The notes beneath the pieces were generated by a model. That model was given only the letters and a program-made list of their open reading frames with translations, did no database searches and was not told the origin of the DNA. This document shows, one piece after another, positions 41,428-53,305 of a stretch of 64,000 bases of DNA. The stretch comes from Amycolatopsis sp. MtRt-6. Lineage in GTDB: Bacteria; Actinomycetota; Actinomycetes; Mycobacteriales; Pseudonocardiaceae. Where the stretch lies: positions 21,937-85,936 of the forward strand of contig NZ_JADWPD010000045.1 in assembly GCF_017308975.1 (NCBI RefSeq), given 5' to 3'. A program made the translations under genes and the position numbers. Within the stretch, counting starts at the first letter, position 1. Every line of letters begins with the position of its first letter.

Positions 41428-42414
41428 TCATTCCGCCGGCACGTCGGGCCCGGCGCGGTGGGTCAGCACGTCCTCGACCGGCCGGCGGCCAGTGAGCCGC
41501 GTCGGGTAGCCGTAGCCGATGCGCAGCAGGGTGTGCGGCTGCCCGAGGCCGGCGAAGAGGCGGTCGAGCGACTCGCGCGTGCGCGGGGTTTCGAACGGCT
41601 GCGACAGGAACGACGTCGCCAGGCCTTCCGCGGTCGCGGTCAGCAGCACCCGCTGCATCGCCATCCCCGCCCGCACCTCCGCGTGCGGCCCTTTGTCACG
41701 GGTCAGAACCGCGCCGAGCAGAGGCTCCTGCTCGTACTCGCGGGCGGGCAAATCCTCGTTCTCGTGCGACGCCCGCAGCGAGACGACGCCATGGCCGTGC
41801 GGCGGCGGCCCGGACGCGATCTTCGGGACGCCGTCAGGGCTGTCGGCCTCGCGATGAGTCCAGTAGGCGGCCTCTGCTCGGAAAGCCGAGTTCTCCGCCT
41901 GCAGCGCCTCCGCCTGCCGGACCAGCGACGCCACCGGCGTGTAGCGGCCCGACGCGTCGAGGTACTCGACCTGGCCGCCTTCCTGCAGCGCCGCGGACTT
42001 GAGCGCCGACCGCACCGCCGACGGCACGTCCTTGTCCAGCATCGGGCGCCGGTTGGTGTGCCGGCGGAACACGGCCTCGGCGAGCTTGCGTTCGGCCGCG
42101 GTGGACTTCTGGTTGCCGTCCAGCCGGACCACCGCGACCAGATCGGGCTCGGCCGGGTCCGGCAACATCCGCACCTGCACCGCGAGCCCGTTGGCCCGCA
42201 GGCAGATGACCAGGTTGAACGCGGCGGCACCGCACGCCAGCCGCGCCTCCCGCCCGTGCGGATCGGCCACGGTGAGCAGGCGCTCGCGGTCCAGCCACAC
42301 CTCGATCACGTCGTGCTCGACGACGAACCGCCACGGCTGGGTGTTGTGCGGCGACGGCGCGCGCACGGCCGAGGCGAGGGCCTGGTCGAACACACCGGGC
42401 AGTGGTCGGCTCAT
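41428..42414 (-). CDS. Acg-family nitroreductase paralogue 3
   Basis: 328 residues, Acg/Rv2032-like: RAPSPHNTQPWRF (about residue 18), ACGAAAFNLVICL (about 60), FRRHTNRRPM (about 117) and the second-half QPFETPRTRESL are in family order. ATG at 42414 is preferred over one 33 bases earlier because GGAGCCCGACG precedes it. DevR-type site 83-102 bp upstream, shared with the DinB gene. Monocistronic. Confidence 0.9.
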   Translation of the reverse strand: MSRPLPGVFDQALASAVRAPSPHNTQPWRFVVEHDVIEVWLDRERLLTVADPHGREARLACGAAAFNLVICLRANGLAVQVRMLPDPAEPDLVAVVRLDGNQKSTAAERKLAEAVFRRHTNRRPMLDKDVPSAVRSALKSAALQEGGQVEYLDASGRYTPVASLVRQAEALQAENSAFRAEAAYWTHREADSPDGVPKIASGPPPHGHGVVSLRASHENEDLPAREYEQEPLLGAVLTRDKGPHAEVRAGMAMQRVLLTATAEGLATSFLSQPFETPRTRESLDRLFAGLGQPHTLLRIGYGYPTRLTGRRPVEDVLTHRAGPDVPAE

Positions 42415-42496
42415 CGTCGGGCTCCGGTTCCTGGGGGACGGACACACCCAGCATCACCGGCGGCGGCGTCCGCCCGCGACGGCCACGCGTCACGAA

Positions 42497-42516
42497 CCGA
42501 AGGGACCAAAGGCCTC
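42497..42516. promoter_or_regulatory. Bidirectional DevR-type site between nitroreductase 3 and DinB gene
   Basis: CCGAAGGGACCAAAGGCCTC, containing GGGACCAAAGGCC; 83-102 bp from the nitroreductase start and 68-87 bp from the DinB start. Confidence 0.6.
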
Positions 42517-42583
42517 CCGCGGGTACTGGGTTCGGCCGGTCCGTGCGATGCTCGACCGGAACCGCGCCCCGGAGGGCTGGACC

Positions 42584-43096
42584 ATGGATCGCCAGGCAGT
42601 GCACGAGCAGTGGGAGCACGACCGCGCCACGCTCCACACACTCGCGACGGCAGCCACCCCCACGCAGCTGCGCCGCCGGTCGCGAGGTACCCGATGGACC
42701 AACCGGCAGCTGCTGTTTCACCTGGTGTTCGGTTACCAGATCGTGCGTGCCCTCCTGATCCTGGTCCGCTTCTTCGGCCGCCTGCCGGACCCCGTGAGCC
42801 GTGGGTTCGCCGCCGTGCTGAACGGAGCCACACCCGCGTTCCATGTGATCAACTACCTCGGGTCCTGCGGCGGCGGCCTGATCGGCCCGCGGTTCGCGGC
42901 CGCCTGGCTCGACCGCATCATCGCCTCACTCCACCGCAGCCTCGACCGGGCCCCCGAAGCCGACCTCGATCGCGGGATGCACTACCCGACCCGGTGGGAC
43001 CCCTTCTTCCGGCCGTACATGACGCTGGCCGACATCTACCGCTATCCGGCCCGGCATTTCGCCTTCCACCTCCAGCAGCTCACCCTCGATCAGTAG
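42584..43096 (+). CDS. DinB-like four-helix protein
   Basis: 170 residues, helical, resembling the DinB/MST-like metal-dependent superfamily: an N-terminal HEQWEHDRATLHTLA helix, WTNRQLLFHLVFGYQ (about 39, with a candidate metal His) and the C-terminal ARHFAFHLQQL (about 157). Two or three His residues could bind metal as in DinB proteins, some of which are thiol-S-transferases using mycothiol. ATG at 42584 follows GGAGGG; DevR-type site 68-87 bp upstream. Function in this organism unknown. Confidence 0.72.
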   Translation: MDRQAVHEQWEHDRATLHTLATAATPTQLRRRSRGTRWTNRQLLFHLVFGYQIVRALLILVRFFGRLPDPVSRGFAAVLNGATPAFHVINYLGSCGGGLIGPRFAAAWLDRIIASLHRSLDRAPEADLDRGMHYPTRWDPFFRPYMTLADIYRYPARHFAFHLQQLTLDQ

Positions 43097-43097
43097 G

Positions 43098-44456
43098 TCA
43101 GCACAGCACCCGCTCCCCGTCCTCGGGGACTACCGCGCACCACCCCGCTTCGGCGTGCAACGCCCGGGCGAACGCGTGCGCCGGTTCCGGCTCGACCTCG
43201 ACGACGAAGGCCGCCTCCGGCGCCGGCGTCGCGGTCGCCCAGGCCAGTGCCTCCGCCGGGCCGGCGAATGCGCCGGTGGTGCCCAGTGCGGTGACTTCCG
43301 CCCGGACCGGCACGTAGTGCCCGTGGATCTTGAGTTGACGAACCCCGTCCGCGAGTTGCGCGGTGCGGGTCCCGGGCTCGGGATGGCCCAGCAGCAGGAC
43401 TCCGTTGCGCGGGTCCGGCAGCAGCCTGGCGAGGTGCCCCAGCACCCGGCCGGAGTCCGCCGTCTCCAGTCCGGCCACGATGATCGACGGTCGGTCCGGA
43501 ACCTGCTCGACCAGCCGGTCGGGCACACCCACGCGGCCGTCCTGGCGGAGTTCGGACCAGCGCTCGGCCAGCGCCCGCCGGTGGGTTTCGACTCCGGCCA
43601 GGCCCTCCGGGCTGTCCAGCAGGATCGGCAGCGGCGGGATCTCCTGCGCGTCCATGAGGTCCCGCACCATCGTCAGCAGCAGCTCGGCTCCGACCGTGGC
43701 TGCGGGGACCACGACGCTGCCGCCTCGCCGGACCGCGCGGTGCACCGCGGCGGCGAACCGGCCAGGCAGGTGGCTGTCGCCGGGCGGCTGTGGCGCGGCG
43801 AGCACCAGGACGTCGGAGTGCGGCCGCGGGTCCGGTGGGCACAGCAGCGGATGGCCGGCCGCGCCCAGCGGTCCCGCGAACACGACCGAACGGCCGGCCG
43901 CGCGGATCCGTACCCAAGCCGCCCCGAGCCGCCCGCCCGCGCGGCCGAATTCCAGCTTGGCGCCGTCGACCCGGCAGAGCGTGCCGAATTCGACCGGCCG
44001 CATCAGGGCCATGACCGGGGCGACGTCCTCGGCCCGGAACGGCGGGACGGCCGGACCGGACGGGCGCCACCGGGACGTGTCTTCCTCGAACTGGTTCGCG
44101 GCGTCGGACAACACGAGCGGGAGCAGCGCGGCGGTCCCGGGCGTCGCGAACACCGGTCCGTGCCAGCCTTCGGCGACCAGCTGCGGCAGGAAGCCCGCGT
44201 GCCCGAGGCCGGCGCTCGGCAGGATGACCGCGTCGAGCGCGTGCAGCTCGTCCGGGCCGGGTGAGAAGTTGCGGCGCCACAAGGCGTCCGGTCCGGCGAA
44301 CAGGCCGCACCCGACCAGGAGCTTCGAGTCCGGCGTCTCGAGCAGGTACCGGGCGCAGCCTGCCCCGCCGAGGAAGGTCAGCACCGGGTCGGGGCACGAC
44401 CCGGCCCGGCGTGTGGCGCTCAGCACTGCGGCACGAGATCCCCTGCCATCGGACAT
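43098..44456 (-). CDS. Metallo-beta-lactamase/beta-CASP-like protein with lost metal ligands
   Basis: 452 residues with the overall layout of MBL-fold RNA/β-CASP hydrolases: N-terminal TFLGGAGCARYLLE and LVGCGLFAGPD, a β-CASP-like insert (about 240-400) and the closing MBL region. The metal motif HxHxDH is replaced by SAGLGH (residues 81-86), the later Asp motif reads VVFAGPLG, and the C-terminal SAHAD-type motif is TTGAFAG, so hydrolase activity is almost certainly lost. Last gene of the nitroreductase-ABC exporter operon, 16 bp after the permease. ATG at 44456 follows AAGGGAAGAACG. Perhaps a structural or regulatory protein. Confidence 0.7.
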   Translation of the reverse strand: MSDGRGSRAAVLSATRRAGSCPDPVLTFLGGAGCARYLLETPDSKLLVGCGLFAGPDALWRRNFSPGPDELHALDAVILPSAGLGHAGFLPQLVAEGWHGPVFATPGTAALLPLVLSDAANQFEEDTSRWRPSGPAVPPFRAEDVAPVMALMRPVEFGTLCRVDGAKLEFGRAGGRLGAAWVRIRAAGRSVVFAGPLGAAGHPLLCPPDPRPHSDVLVLAAPQPPGDSHLPGRFAAAVHRAVRRGGSVVVPAATVGAELLLTMVRDLMDAQEIPPLPILLDSPEGLAGVETHRRALAERWSELRQDGRVGVPDRLVEQVPDRPSIIVAGLETADSGRVLGHLARLLPDPRNGVLLLGHPEPGTRTAQLADGVRQLKIHGHYVPVRAEVTALGTTGAFAGPAEALAWATATPAPEAAFVVEVEPEPAHAFARALHAEAGWCAVVPEDGERVLC

Positions 44457-44472
44457 CGTTCTTCCCTTCACC

Positions 44473-46062
44473 TCAGCCGGCGACGTCACGCCGCCGGAAC
44501 CCGGCCACGGCCGCCACGACCAGCACCACGCCCAGCGCGGTGAGCCAGAGCAGCGGAGCGACTTGGACGGACGCACCCGGCAGCTTCGGCGAGTGGGTGA
44601 ACGGCGACAGGTCGAGCACCCACTGGTCCAGCTTCAGCAAGGTGCCGAACTCGCCGAGCAGCAGGAACGTCGTCAGGGCGACCCAGGCGACCGCCACTGC
44701 CCGCGACGCGAAGCCGAACAGCGCCGCCGCGAGCCCGGCGAGCACCCAGACCGCAGGCAGCTGGGCCAGTGCCGCACCGAGGAGCCGGGCGACCTCGGCA
44801 CCGGGGGTACCGAGGCGGCTTCCGTACGCCAGCCCGGCCGTGACACCCAGCGCCGCCAGCAGCACCACCGGCGCCCCCACCGCAAGCAGCAGGTACCCCG
44901 CCAGCAAGCGGCGGCGGTCGAGCGCGGTGGCCAGCAGCGGCTCCACCCGCAGCGCCCGCTCCTCGCTCCGGAAGTGGACCAGCGCGGTGATCGCGTAGGC
45001 GGCGGTGATCACTCCCGCCATCGAGAACTCGGCCGCGAGGAAGGCGTTCTCGAGAGCCTGTTCGCCACCGAGCGCGGTGATCAGCGCCCGGGCGCCGTCG
45101 CTGTCGAGCATCTTCCCGACGTTGCCCGCGAGACCGCCGAGGACCAGTCCGATCAGGACGTACCCGGCCAGCCACGCGGCCAGGTTCGCCCGGTTGAGAC
45201 GCCACACCAGACCCCACGCGCCACGCAGGACGGGACCGGCGTGTGCGGGACCCGCCCGGTCCGGGAGCAGTCCGGCGTCGATGTCGCGGACCCGGGCCAG
45301 CGCGACCGCCACGGCGAACAGTACGGCCGTCACGAGCATGGGGAGGGACAAGACCCACCAGACGTCGCCGGCGTAGGGCCGGACCTGCTGGGTCCACCCG
45401 ATCGGCGACGCCCACGACAACCAGCGCGGGCCGGCGGAGTCGCCCACCGCCCGCAGGAAGTACGCGGCGAGCAGCGCGACCACGGCGAGCCCCGACGCGG
45501 CTCGCGCGCTCTTGGTCAGCTGGGCGGTCACCGCGGCGACCCCGCCGAAGACGAGACCGGCGGCCGCCCAGCCGAGGCCGAACGCCAGCGAGCCTGCCAC
45601 CGGCAACCCCGTCAACGCGAGCCCGGCGCCACTGAAGAGACCGATGACCAGGCTCGACACCGCCGTGACCACGACTGCCGCCGCCAATCCGGCGAAGCGG
45701 CCGACCACCGCGGAGCCAAGCAGTTCCCGCCGTCCGGCCTCCTCCTCGGCCCGGGTGTGCCGGACCGCGGTGAAGATCATCAGCAGCGCGATCAGGGCGG
45801 CACCGAACGCGGTCAGCTTGAACACCGATGTGGCGCCCAGCGTCGGTTCGTACACCGGGCCGTAGAGCGCGACCAGCGCCGGGACCGAGTTGATGCTGTC
45901 GGCCGCGGCCTGCTGGTCTCCCGTGGCCGGGTAGACCGCCGCGGTCGCCGCGGCCGAAGACGCCGCCACCGCCGTGAACACCGCGGTCCACACCTGCAGC
46001 CGAACCCGGTCCCGGCGCACCGCCAGCCGGACCAGCGCGCCGGTGCCGGTGAGCGAGCTCAT
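44473..46062 (-). CDS. ABC exporter permease, large (two-repeat) type
   Basis: 529 residues with about 12 transmembrane helices in two halves (each starting with a VRLAVRRDR- or LVWRLNRANLAAW-type juxtamembrane segment), like actinobacterial antibiotic/lipid exporters of the TnrB3/ABC-2 class. RHTRAEEEAGRRELLGSAVVGR (about 103) and FRSEERALRVEPLLAT (about 350) are the paired coupling loops. ATGA overlap with the ATPase gene upstream. With it, forms a complete exporter; substrate unknown. Confidence 0.88.
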   Translation of the reverse strand: MSSLTGTGALVRLAVRRDRVRLQVWTAVFTAVAASSAAATAAVYPATGDQQAAADSINSVPALVALYGPVYEPTLGATSVFKLTAFGAALIALLMIFTAVRHTRAEEEAGRRELLGSAVVGRFAGLAAAVVVTAVSSLVIGLFSGAGLALTGLPVAGSLAFGLGWAAAGLVFGGVAAVTAQLTKSARAASGLAVVALLAAYFLRAVGDSAGPRWLSWASPIGWTQQVRPYAGDVWWVLSLPMLVTAVLFAVAVALARVRDIDAGLLPDRAGPAHAGPVLRGAWGLVWRLNRANLAAWLAGYVLIGLVLGGLAGNVGKMLDSDGARALITALGGEQALENAFLAAEFSMAGVITAAYAITALVHFRSEERALRVEPLLATALDRRRLLAGYLLLAVGAPVVLLAALGVTAGLAYGSRLGTPGAEVARLLGAALAQLPAVWVLAGLAAALFGFASRAVAVAWVALTTFLLLGEFGTLLKLDQWVLDLSPFTHSPKLPGASVQVAPLLWLTALGVVLVVAAVAGFRRRDVAG

Positions 46063-46967
46063 GCCGGCACCGCCGTCCGGCCCGGTTCGGTGCGGTAATG
46101 CCGCAGGAACAGCTCTTCCAAGGTCGGCGGGTTGCTGGTCAAGCTACGGACCCCGCTGTGGCTGAGCAGGGCGAGCACAGCCGACAGCTCGGTGTTGTCG
46201 ACGGTCAGCCGCACGTGGTCGCCGTCGGCGGTGAAGTCGTGCACGCCTGGCAGGTGCGCGAGGCCGTCCACAGCGCCGGTGAGCCGCGCGGTGATGGTGG
46301 TCCGGCTGAGGTGGCGCAGTTCGTCGAGGCTGCCCGAGTCGACCAGGCGGCCGGCGCGGATGATGCTGACCCGGTCGCACAGGGCTTCCGCCTCGGACAG
46401 GATGTGGCTGGAGAGCAGGATCGTCCGGCCCCGCTCCCGTTCCTCGCGGACGCACTCGCGAAAGATCTGCTCCATCAACGGGTCGAGCCCGCTGGTGGGC
46501 TCGTCGAACAGCAGCAGTTCGACGTCGGACGCGAGAGCGGCGACGACCGCCACCTTCTGCCGGTTGCCCTTCGAGTAGGCCCGGCCCTTGGTGCGGGGAT
46601 CCAGCTCGAACAGCTCGAGGTACCGCTCCCGGCGCTTCGGATCCAGCCCGCCGCGCAGGCGGCCGAGCAGGTCGATGACCTCGCCGCCGGTGAGATTAGG
46701 CCACAGCGACACCTCCCCCGGCACATACGCCAGCCGCCGATGCAGTGCAACGGCGTCGCGCCAGGGATCGCCGCCGAGCAGCCGCATCTCGCCGGAGTCG
46801 GCGCGCAGCAGGCCCAGAAGCAGCCTGAGTGTGGTCGTCTTCCCGGCGCCGTTCGGGCCGAGGAATCCGTGCACTTCGCCCGCTTCGACGGTAAGGTCGA
46901 GGCCGTCGAGCGCCGCTGTCCGGCCGAACCGCTTGCGCAGCCCGGCGATTTCGATAGCCGTAGTCAT
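46059..46967 (-). CDS. ABC exporter ATP-binding protein
   Basis: 302 residues. Walker A GPNGAGKTT (about residue 37), Q-loop-like YVPGEVSLWPNLTGGEV (Gln replaced by Pro-Gly-Glu, as in some exporters), signature YSKGNRQKV (about 136, a variant of LSGGQ), Walker B LLLFDEPTSGLD (about 157) and SSHILSEAE. A C-terminal accessory region (about 220-300) ends LEELFLRHYR, typical of antibiotic-exporter ATPases. ATG at 46967 overlaps the nitroreductase stop (ATGA). Confidence 0.9.
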   Translation of the reverse strand: MTTAIEIAGLRKRFGRTAALDGLDLTVEAGEVHGFLGPNGAGKTTTLRLLLGLLRADSGEMRLLGGDPWRDAVALHRRLAYVPGEVSLWPNLTGGEVIDLLGRLRGGLDPKRRERYLELFELDPRTKGRAYSKGNRQKVAVVAALASDVELLLFDEPTSGLDPLMEQIFRECVREERERGRTILLSSHILSEAEALCDRVSIIRAGRLVDSGSLDELRHLSRTTITARLTGAVDGLAHLPGVHDFTADGDHVRLTVDNTELSAVLALLSHSGVRSLTSNPPTLEELFLRHYRTEPGRTAVPA

Positions 46968-47953
46968 CGAAGTTCTCCTGCCGGTCCGTCGGGAAAGAGC
47001 TCGCCGAGCGGGAGCCGTGGTGCGGGGGCCGCGGGAACGGCCGGGTATCCGTACCGGAAGATCGCCTGCGGCACGCCGGGCAGAGCCAGCTCCGACGCCA
47101 GTCGCGCCCGGAAGCCGGTCAGGTGCAGCGGCTGGGTGATCACCGAACCGACGAGGGCCTTGACCGTCGCGGTCAGCCAAACCCGTTGCAGGGCCGCGCC
47201 GGCGGCGAGGTGGTCGGCGCGGGTATCGGTGTCGGTGCAGACGATCAGGAGGTTCTCCGCCGCCAGCCGGCCGGCGAGCACGACGTCGTCCGGCACCGGC
47301 GTGTCCCGGCGAACGAGTCCCGCCACCGGCAGGGCTTCGGGGCTCAGCGCGTCCTCGGGGACGCCGTCACCGACCGCGTTCCAGCCGTGGCTGTGCGCGG
47401 TCCACAGCTCCAGCTCCCGCTGGTAGCCCCGGTCGTCACGGAGCACGCGGGTGGCGAAGCCGAGCAGCTCGGCCAGCTTGTCCGGACGCCCCAGTTCGAC
47501 GACGTGCACGCCGGCGGTCTCCCCGGCCGCGACCACCGCGGTGCGGACGCCGTCGGGCACCCGGCTGTGGAAGAACGCGCGCCGGTGACTGCGGCGCCGG
47601 GCGATGGCGCGGTACAGCGCGAAGTCCCGGGCCGAGGCGGGCCGGGGGCGGCCGATCGTCACAGTGGCCACCACGTCTTCCTCGTCGCGGTACTCGACGT
47701 GGCAGTCCCGGCCGAGCACCCGGACAGCGAGCTCGAGGTCGGTGAGCGCGGCACCGCAGGACAGCAGCCGATCGCGGCCGAAGGGGTCCTGCCTGCGCAG
47801 CTCGACCCCGTGCCGCGCCGTGAGGTCGACCTCGGTGCCGCGGATGCGCAGCTGCCAGGGCTGGCTGTTGTGCACCGAAGGCGCGCGGCTCACGGCTCGC
47901 GCGAGGAGCCCGATCTGCTCGGTCGTCAGTGCGGCCGATGCGGCGGCGGTCAT
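46964..47953 (-). CDS. Acg-family nitroreductase paralogue 4
   Basis: 329 residues: RAPSVHNSQPWQLRI (about residue 23), SCGAALTDLELAVRV (about 65), RRRSHRRAFF (about 120) and QPLHLTGFRARLAS near the end. Closest in layout to paralogue 1 (similar GLVRRDTPVPDD region). ATG at 47953 follows GGGAG. First gene of the operon that continues with an ABC exporter and the MBL-like protein. DevR site GCACAAAGTCCCTC 71-90 bp upstream. Confidence 0.9.
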   Translation of the reverse strand: MTAAASAALTTEQIGLLARAVSRAPSVHNSQPWQLRIRGTEVDLTARHGVELRRQDPFGRDRLLSCGAALTDLELAVRVLGRDCHVEYRDEEDVVATVTIGRPRPASARDFALYRAIARRRSHRRAFFHSRVPDGVRTAVVAAGETAGVHVVELGRPDKLAELLGFATRVLRDDRGYQRELELWTAHSHGWNAVGDGVPEDALSPEALPVAGLVRRDTPVPDDVVLAGRLAAENLLIVCTDTDTRADHLAAGAALQRVWLTATVKALVGSVITQPLHLTGFRARLASELALPGVPQAIFRYGYPAVPAAPAPRLPLGELFPDGPAGELR

Positions 47954-48023
47954 CGCGATCACTCCCGTCGCGGAGTCCGACGCTCCGCCGTTCTCATGGT
48001 CGCCGCGGCCGCGGGATCGGCAC

Positions 48024-48043
48024 CGGAGCACAAAGTCCCTCGG
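48024..48043. promoter_or_regulatory. Bidirectional DevR site between nitroreductase 4 operon and USP
   Basis: CGGAGCACAAAGTCCCTCGG, right half-site AAAGTCCC perfect; 71-90 bp from the nitroreductase start and 81-100 bp from the USP start. Confidence 0.62.
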
Positions 48044-48123
48044 TCCGGCGGAATTCGTCCCCTACCGACGCACGCCCGCCGCGCCACACGATCGGGACAA
48101 CACCGGAGGAAAGAAGGCAGATC

Positions 48124-48579
48124 ATGGATTCACCTACTGGCCGCGTGCTCATCGTCGGCATCGACGGCACACCTCACGGCGACGCCGCCCTGCGGTGGGC
48201 GCTGGAGATCGGCGCGCACGCCGGGGACACGGTCCGCGCGATCCTCGTCCGGCCGCGCGACGCGCTGCTGCCCGGGACGTCGTTCGCGATCCAGCCCCAC
48301 GGCCGCGTGCCGGAGGCCGGCTACTCGCTGGACGAGCACGTCGCCAAGCTGGCCATCGACACCGCAGCACAGGTGGAAACCCGCACAGTGCACGGCGACC
48401 CGGCGACCGAACTGGTCACCGCGTCGGCGGACGCGGACCTGCTGGTCCTCGGCACCCACCGCGGCGGCGCGATGTCGGACCTGGTGCTCGGCAGCGTCGG
48501 ACGGGAGTGCGTGCGCTTCTCGCGGTGCCCGGTCGTGGTCATCACGCCGGAGGCGGCCCACCGGCTGACTCCGGCGTGA
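48124..48579 (+). CDS. Universal stress protein, small
   Basis: 151 residues, one UspA domain beginning VLIVGIDGTPHGDAALRWAL. The ATP-binding stretch is GTHRGGAMSDLVLGS (about residue 114), where the second Gly of GxxGx9GS is Arg, so nucleotide binding may be weaker; the chain closes CPVVVITPE. ATG at 48124; an AAGG lies upstream. DevR site 81-100 bp before the start, shared with the divergent nitroreductase operon. Confidence 0.92.
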   Translation: MDSPTGRVLIVGIDGTPHGDAALRWALEIGAHAGDTVRAILVRPRDALLPGTSFAIQPHGRVPEAGYSLDEHVAKLAIDTAAQVETRTVHGDPATELVTASADADLLVLGTHRGGAMSDLVLGSVGRECVRFSRCPVVVITPEAAHRLTPA

Positions 48580-48983
48580 GGCCACAACGATCGGGAGCTA
48601 CCTGCGGGAATCCGGAAGACTCCACCGATTCGATGAGCACGAGGACGGGGCAGGAATTGGGACGCCGTCGACGTCGGCGAGCGGCGCCATGGTCACCGAC
48701 CGCACCGGGTTTCATACATTCAATCCGAACCCATCCGAGTGACCCTGACACCCCAGCACAGCGGGTCTTGAGCGGCGAAAGACAGCAAGCGGTGGCTCCC
48801 CACCCTGGCAAGGTTGGGAAGCCACCGACCTTGCCCCACCGGTTGCCGTAGATCAGCCGCTCACCAGGCCTCTTCCACGACCCATCCTAGTCGGCCAGCG
48901 CACAGCTTATTTCAGCTGAGCCTAACTGTTCCTGCATACCGGCAAGCACCGCTCGCAGATCCGGAGCGTGTAGTGTGCATCAC
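48580..48983. other. 404-bp spacer with no convincing gene
   Basis: Holds no supported coding frame, tRNA or IS end. A likely imperfect terminator hairpin lies at 48791-48826 (GGTGGCTCCCCACC against GGTTGGGAAGCCACC). From about 48690 onward the base composition falls toward that of the low-GC gene that follows, marking the left edge of a probable insertion. A small inverted repeat AGCTTATTTCAGCT is at about 48905-48918. Confidence 0.6.
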
Positions 48984-50411
48984 ATGTCGAAGCCAGGCCA
49001 CTTCTCGATGAACCTATCGGGCCCGCCCGACCGCCTACAGGAACTCATGGATCGGTTTCAAGCCGAGGGCATCGACGCCAGCCCAACCACAGGTAACTAC
49101 CCAGATGACCCCGCCGAAAATGCTCTGGCTTGGGTTCATGTGGATGCAAGGTCTGACAGTTTCCCACCTTCTCCCCAGTTTCAGAGTAAAGCGTTACACA
49201 GAGTATCCGACATTGCAGCAGAGTTCAATTTTTCGATGCGGTCACATGGCATCGCATTAGACATTCAGCAGAGTAGCTACCTCAATAATCGGATATGTCG
49301 ACCACTCGTCAGCGCCCAAGCGACTCTGGTACTCGAATCCGCAAACGCCGACCTGCTTTGGGATCAACTTCGCCGAGTGGCATACGTTCCCGGCTGCTCA
49401 AAGCGTCTTTCTAACGTAACCTGGCCAAACCCACAAGCAGTCAGCGACGAGTTCTCCGCGTTTATCAGTCAAGCCGAAGTCTACTATCGCGCAGGCGAAG
49501 AAACGACCGGCCCAAGTGCAGCACTTCAATACTACTATGCTTTACTGAATCTTGCCAAGGCCGAGCTTCTCCTTTGGCGACCCGACGCCATCATCAACCA
49601 GAAGCTGACACACGGGATCAGCGCCAGCCACGCGACGGGACAATTTGAAGATTGGCGAGTAAAGCCTCAGAAGGCTGGGGTATTTCCATTGCTGTACGAG
49701 AAGCGGATGGGCATGCCCGCTTCACGGCTTCCTGCGGAAATTAACCCGGATCAACTGTTCTCTCGATGCCTGGAGTCTGGCATGGAGTACATCCAAGTCA
49801 GAGGCAAGGCCCTACAAGCCGTCCCGCTCTACCAGACAATGGTAACCGACGGCGTCTACAGTTGGAGTCATTTGCTCGTCGAAGGCTACGGGGTGATTCA
49901 GCAAAATCAGCCCAGCTGGGACCTCATTCAGGGAACTTTCGAAGAGCTTCCGCCACAGCATCACAATAACCCGTGGCAGATATTCGCATTATCATCACGA
50001 ATTAGTCTCGACAGCTTCGCGCTTCTCGTTCCCCGCAATGGAAAATACGTGAGAGCCGGCGACGGTGTTCACATTGGGGACCTTCGCCTCCCCGAATGGG
50101 AAGACGAGCTATCTGCGACACTGCGCCCACTACTGGGCCATCCACATGGATACTTCGACGGAACACTGAGCATCAGTCTCTCGGATTCAGAGCTAGTGGG
50201 ACTCACGTCAGATCTAGCTCGATATCTATCAGTGTATCTCGTATCAAGCCTGATTCGCTACCGACCCTCAGCTCTCGACCTCCGACTAAACCCTGACCAG
50301 GCGTGGTATCTGACAGCATTTATCAGACAAGCCGCACTGCCCGCACTACAGGCGGCTGCGAATGAAATTCTAGACAATGAGTTCGTTTTTCTCGATAAAG
50401 CTAGAAATTGA
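48984..50411 (+). CDS. YaaC-like protein on low-GC DNA
   Basis: 475 residues, soluble. The central part (ALQYYYALLNLAKAELLL at about 179 and LTHGISASHATG at about 208) resembles Bacillus YaaC-family proteins, function unknown; C-terminal helices (SVYLVSSLIRYRPSALDL, about 411) also fit. Codon usage differs sharply from the neighbours: many A/T-ending codons and clearly lower GC, suggesting recent horizontal acquisition. The start may be GTG 48975 or ATG 48984; no strong RBS is seen for either. No DevR site. It lies between a USP and the P-type ATPase and is probably not part of the regulon. Confidence 0.65.
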   Translation: MSKPGHFSMNLSGPPDRLQELMDRFQAEGIDASPTTGNYPDDPAENALAWVHVDARSDSFPPSPQFQSKALHRVSDIAAEFNFSMRSHGIALDIQQSSYLNNRICRPLVSAQATLVLESANADLLWDQLRRVAYVPGCSKRLSNVTWPNPQAVSDEFSAFISQAEVYYRAGEETTGPSAALQYYYALLNLAKAELLLWRPDAIINQKLTHGISASHATGQFEDWRVKPQKAGVFPLLYEKRMGMPASRLPAEINPDQLFSRCLESGMEYIQVRGKALQAVPLYQTMVTDGVYSWSHLLVEGYGVIQQNQPSWDLIQGTFEELPPQHHNNPWQIFALSSRISLDSFALLVPRNGKYVRAGDGVHIGDLRLPEWEDELSATLRPLLGHPHGYFDGTLSISLSDSELVGLTSDLARYLSVYLVSSLIRYRPSALDLRLNPDQAWYLTAFIRQAALPALQAAANEILDNEFVFLDKARN

Positions 50412-50653
50412 CCCTTAACGCGAAGACTAGACTTGGTGCAGAATGATCGACAACAGAATTAGACGGGCTCTGAAGCTCAGCGCCCGCCCCACAGTAGCTG
50501 TCGACAAACCACCTTGCGGGCGCAGCCCACCGTTCCGCGCGACGTACGCGGCCAGCAGTCTTCTCTTGAACCAGACCGTAGGTGTCACGGGTGGGCGCCG
50601 ATAGATGGACCTTCTTGGCCCAAATGTGCACCCACGGCCTCTAGTTGACCCGC

Positions 50654-53301
<2,648 letters not shown>

Positions 53302-53305
<4 letters not shown>

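Noticed and set aside
43363..46098. 911-codon plus-strand open frame opposite the ABC permease and MBL gene
   Set aside because: Low-complexity Arg/Gln/Gly-rich translation typical of a GC shadow; the minus-strand genes have transmembrane and ABC features.
48791..48826. Imperfect GGTGGCT hairpin considered as a tRNA fragment or attachment site
   Set aside because: No T-loop GGTTC or anticodon arm, no matching repeat on the other side of the low-GC gene; only a weak terminator is plausible.
50401..50631. 76-codon minus-strand frame after the YaaC-like gene
   Set aside because: No RBS, no motif, and it overlaps the 3' end of the YaaC-like gene; the 242-bp spacer 50412-50653 shows nothing else.
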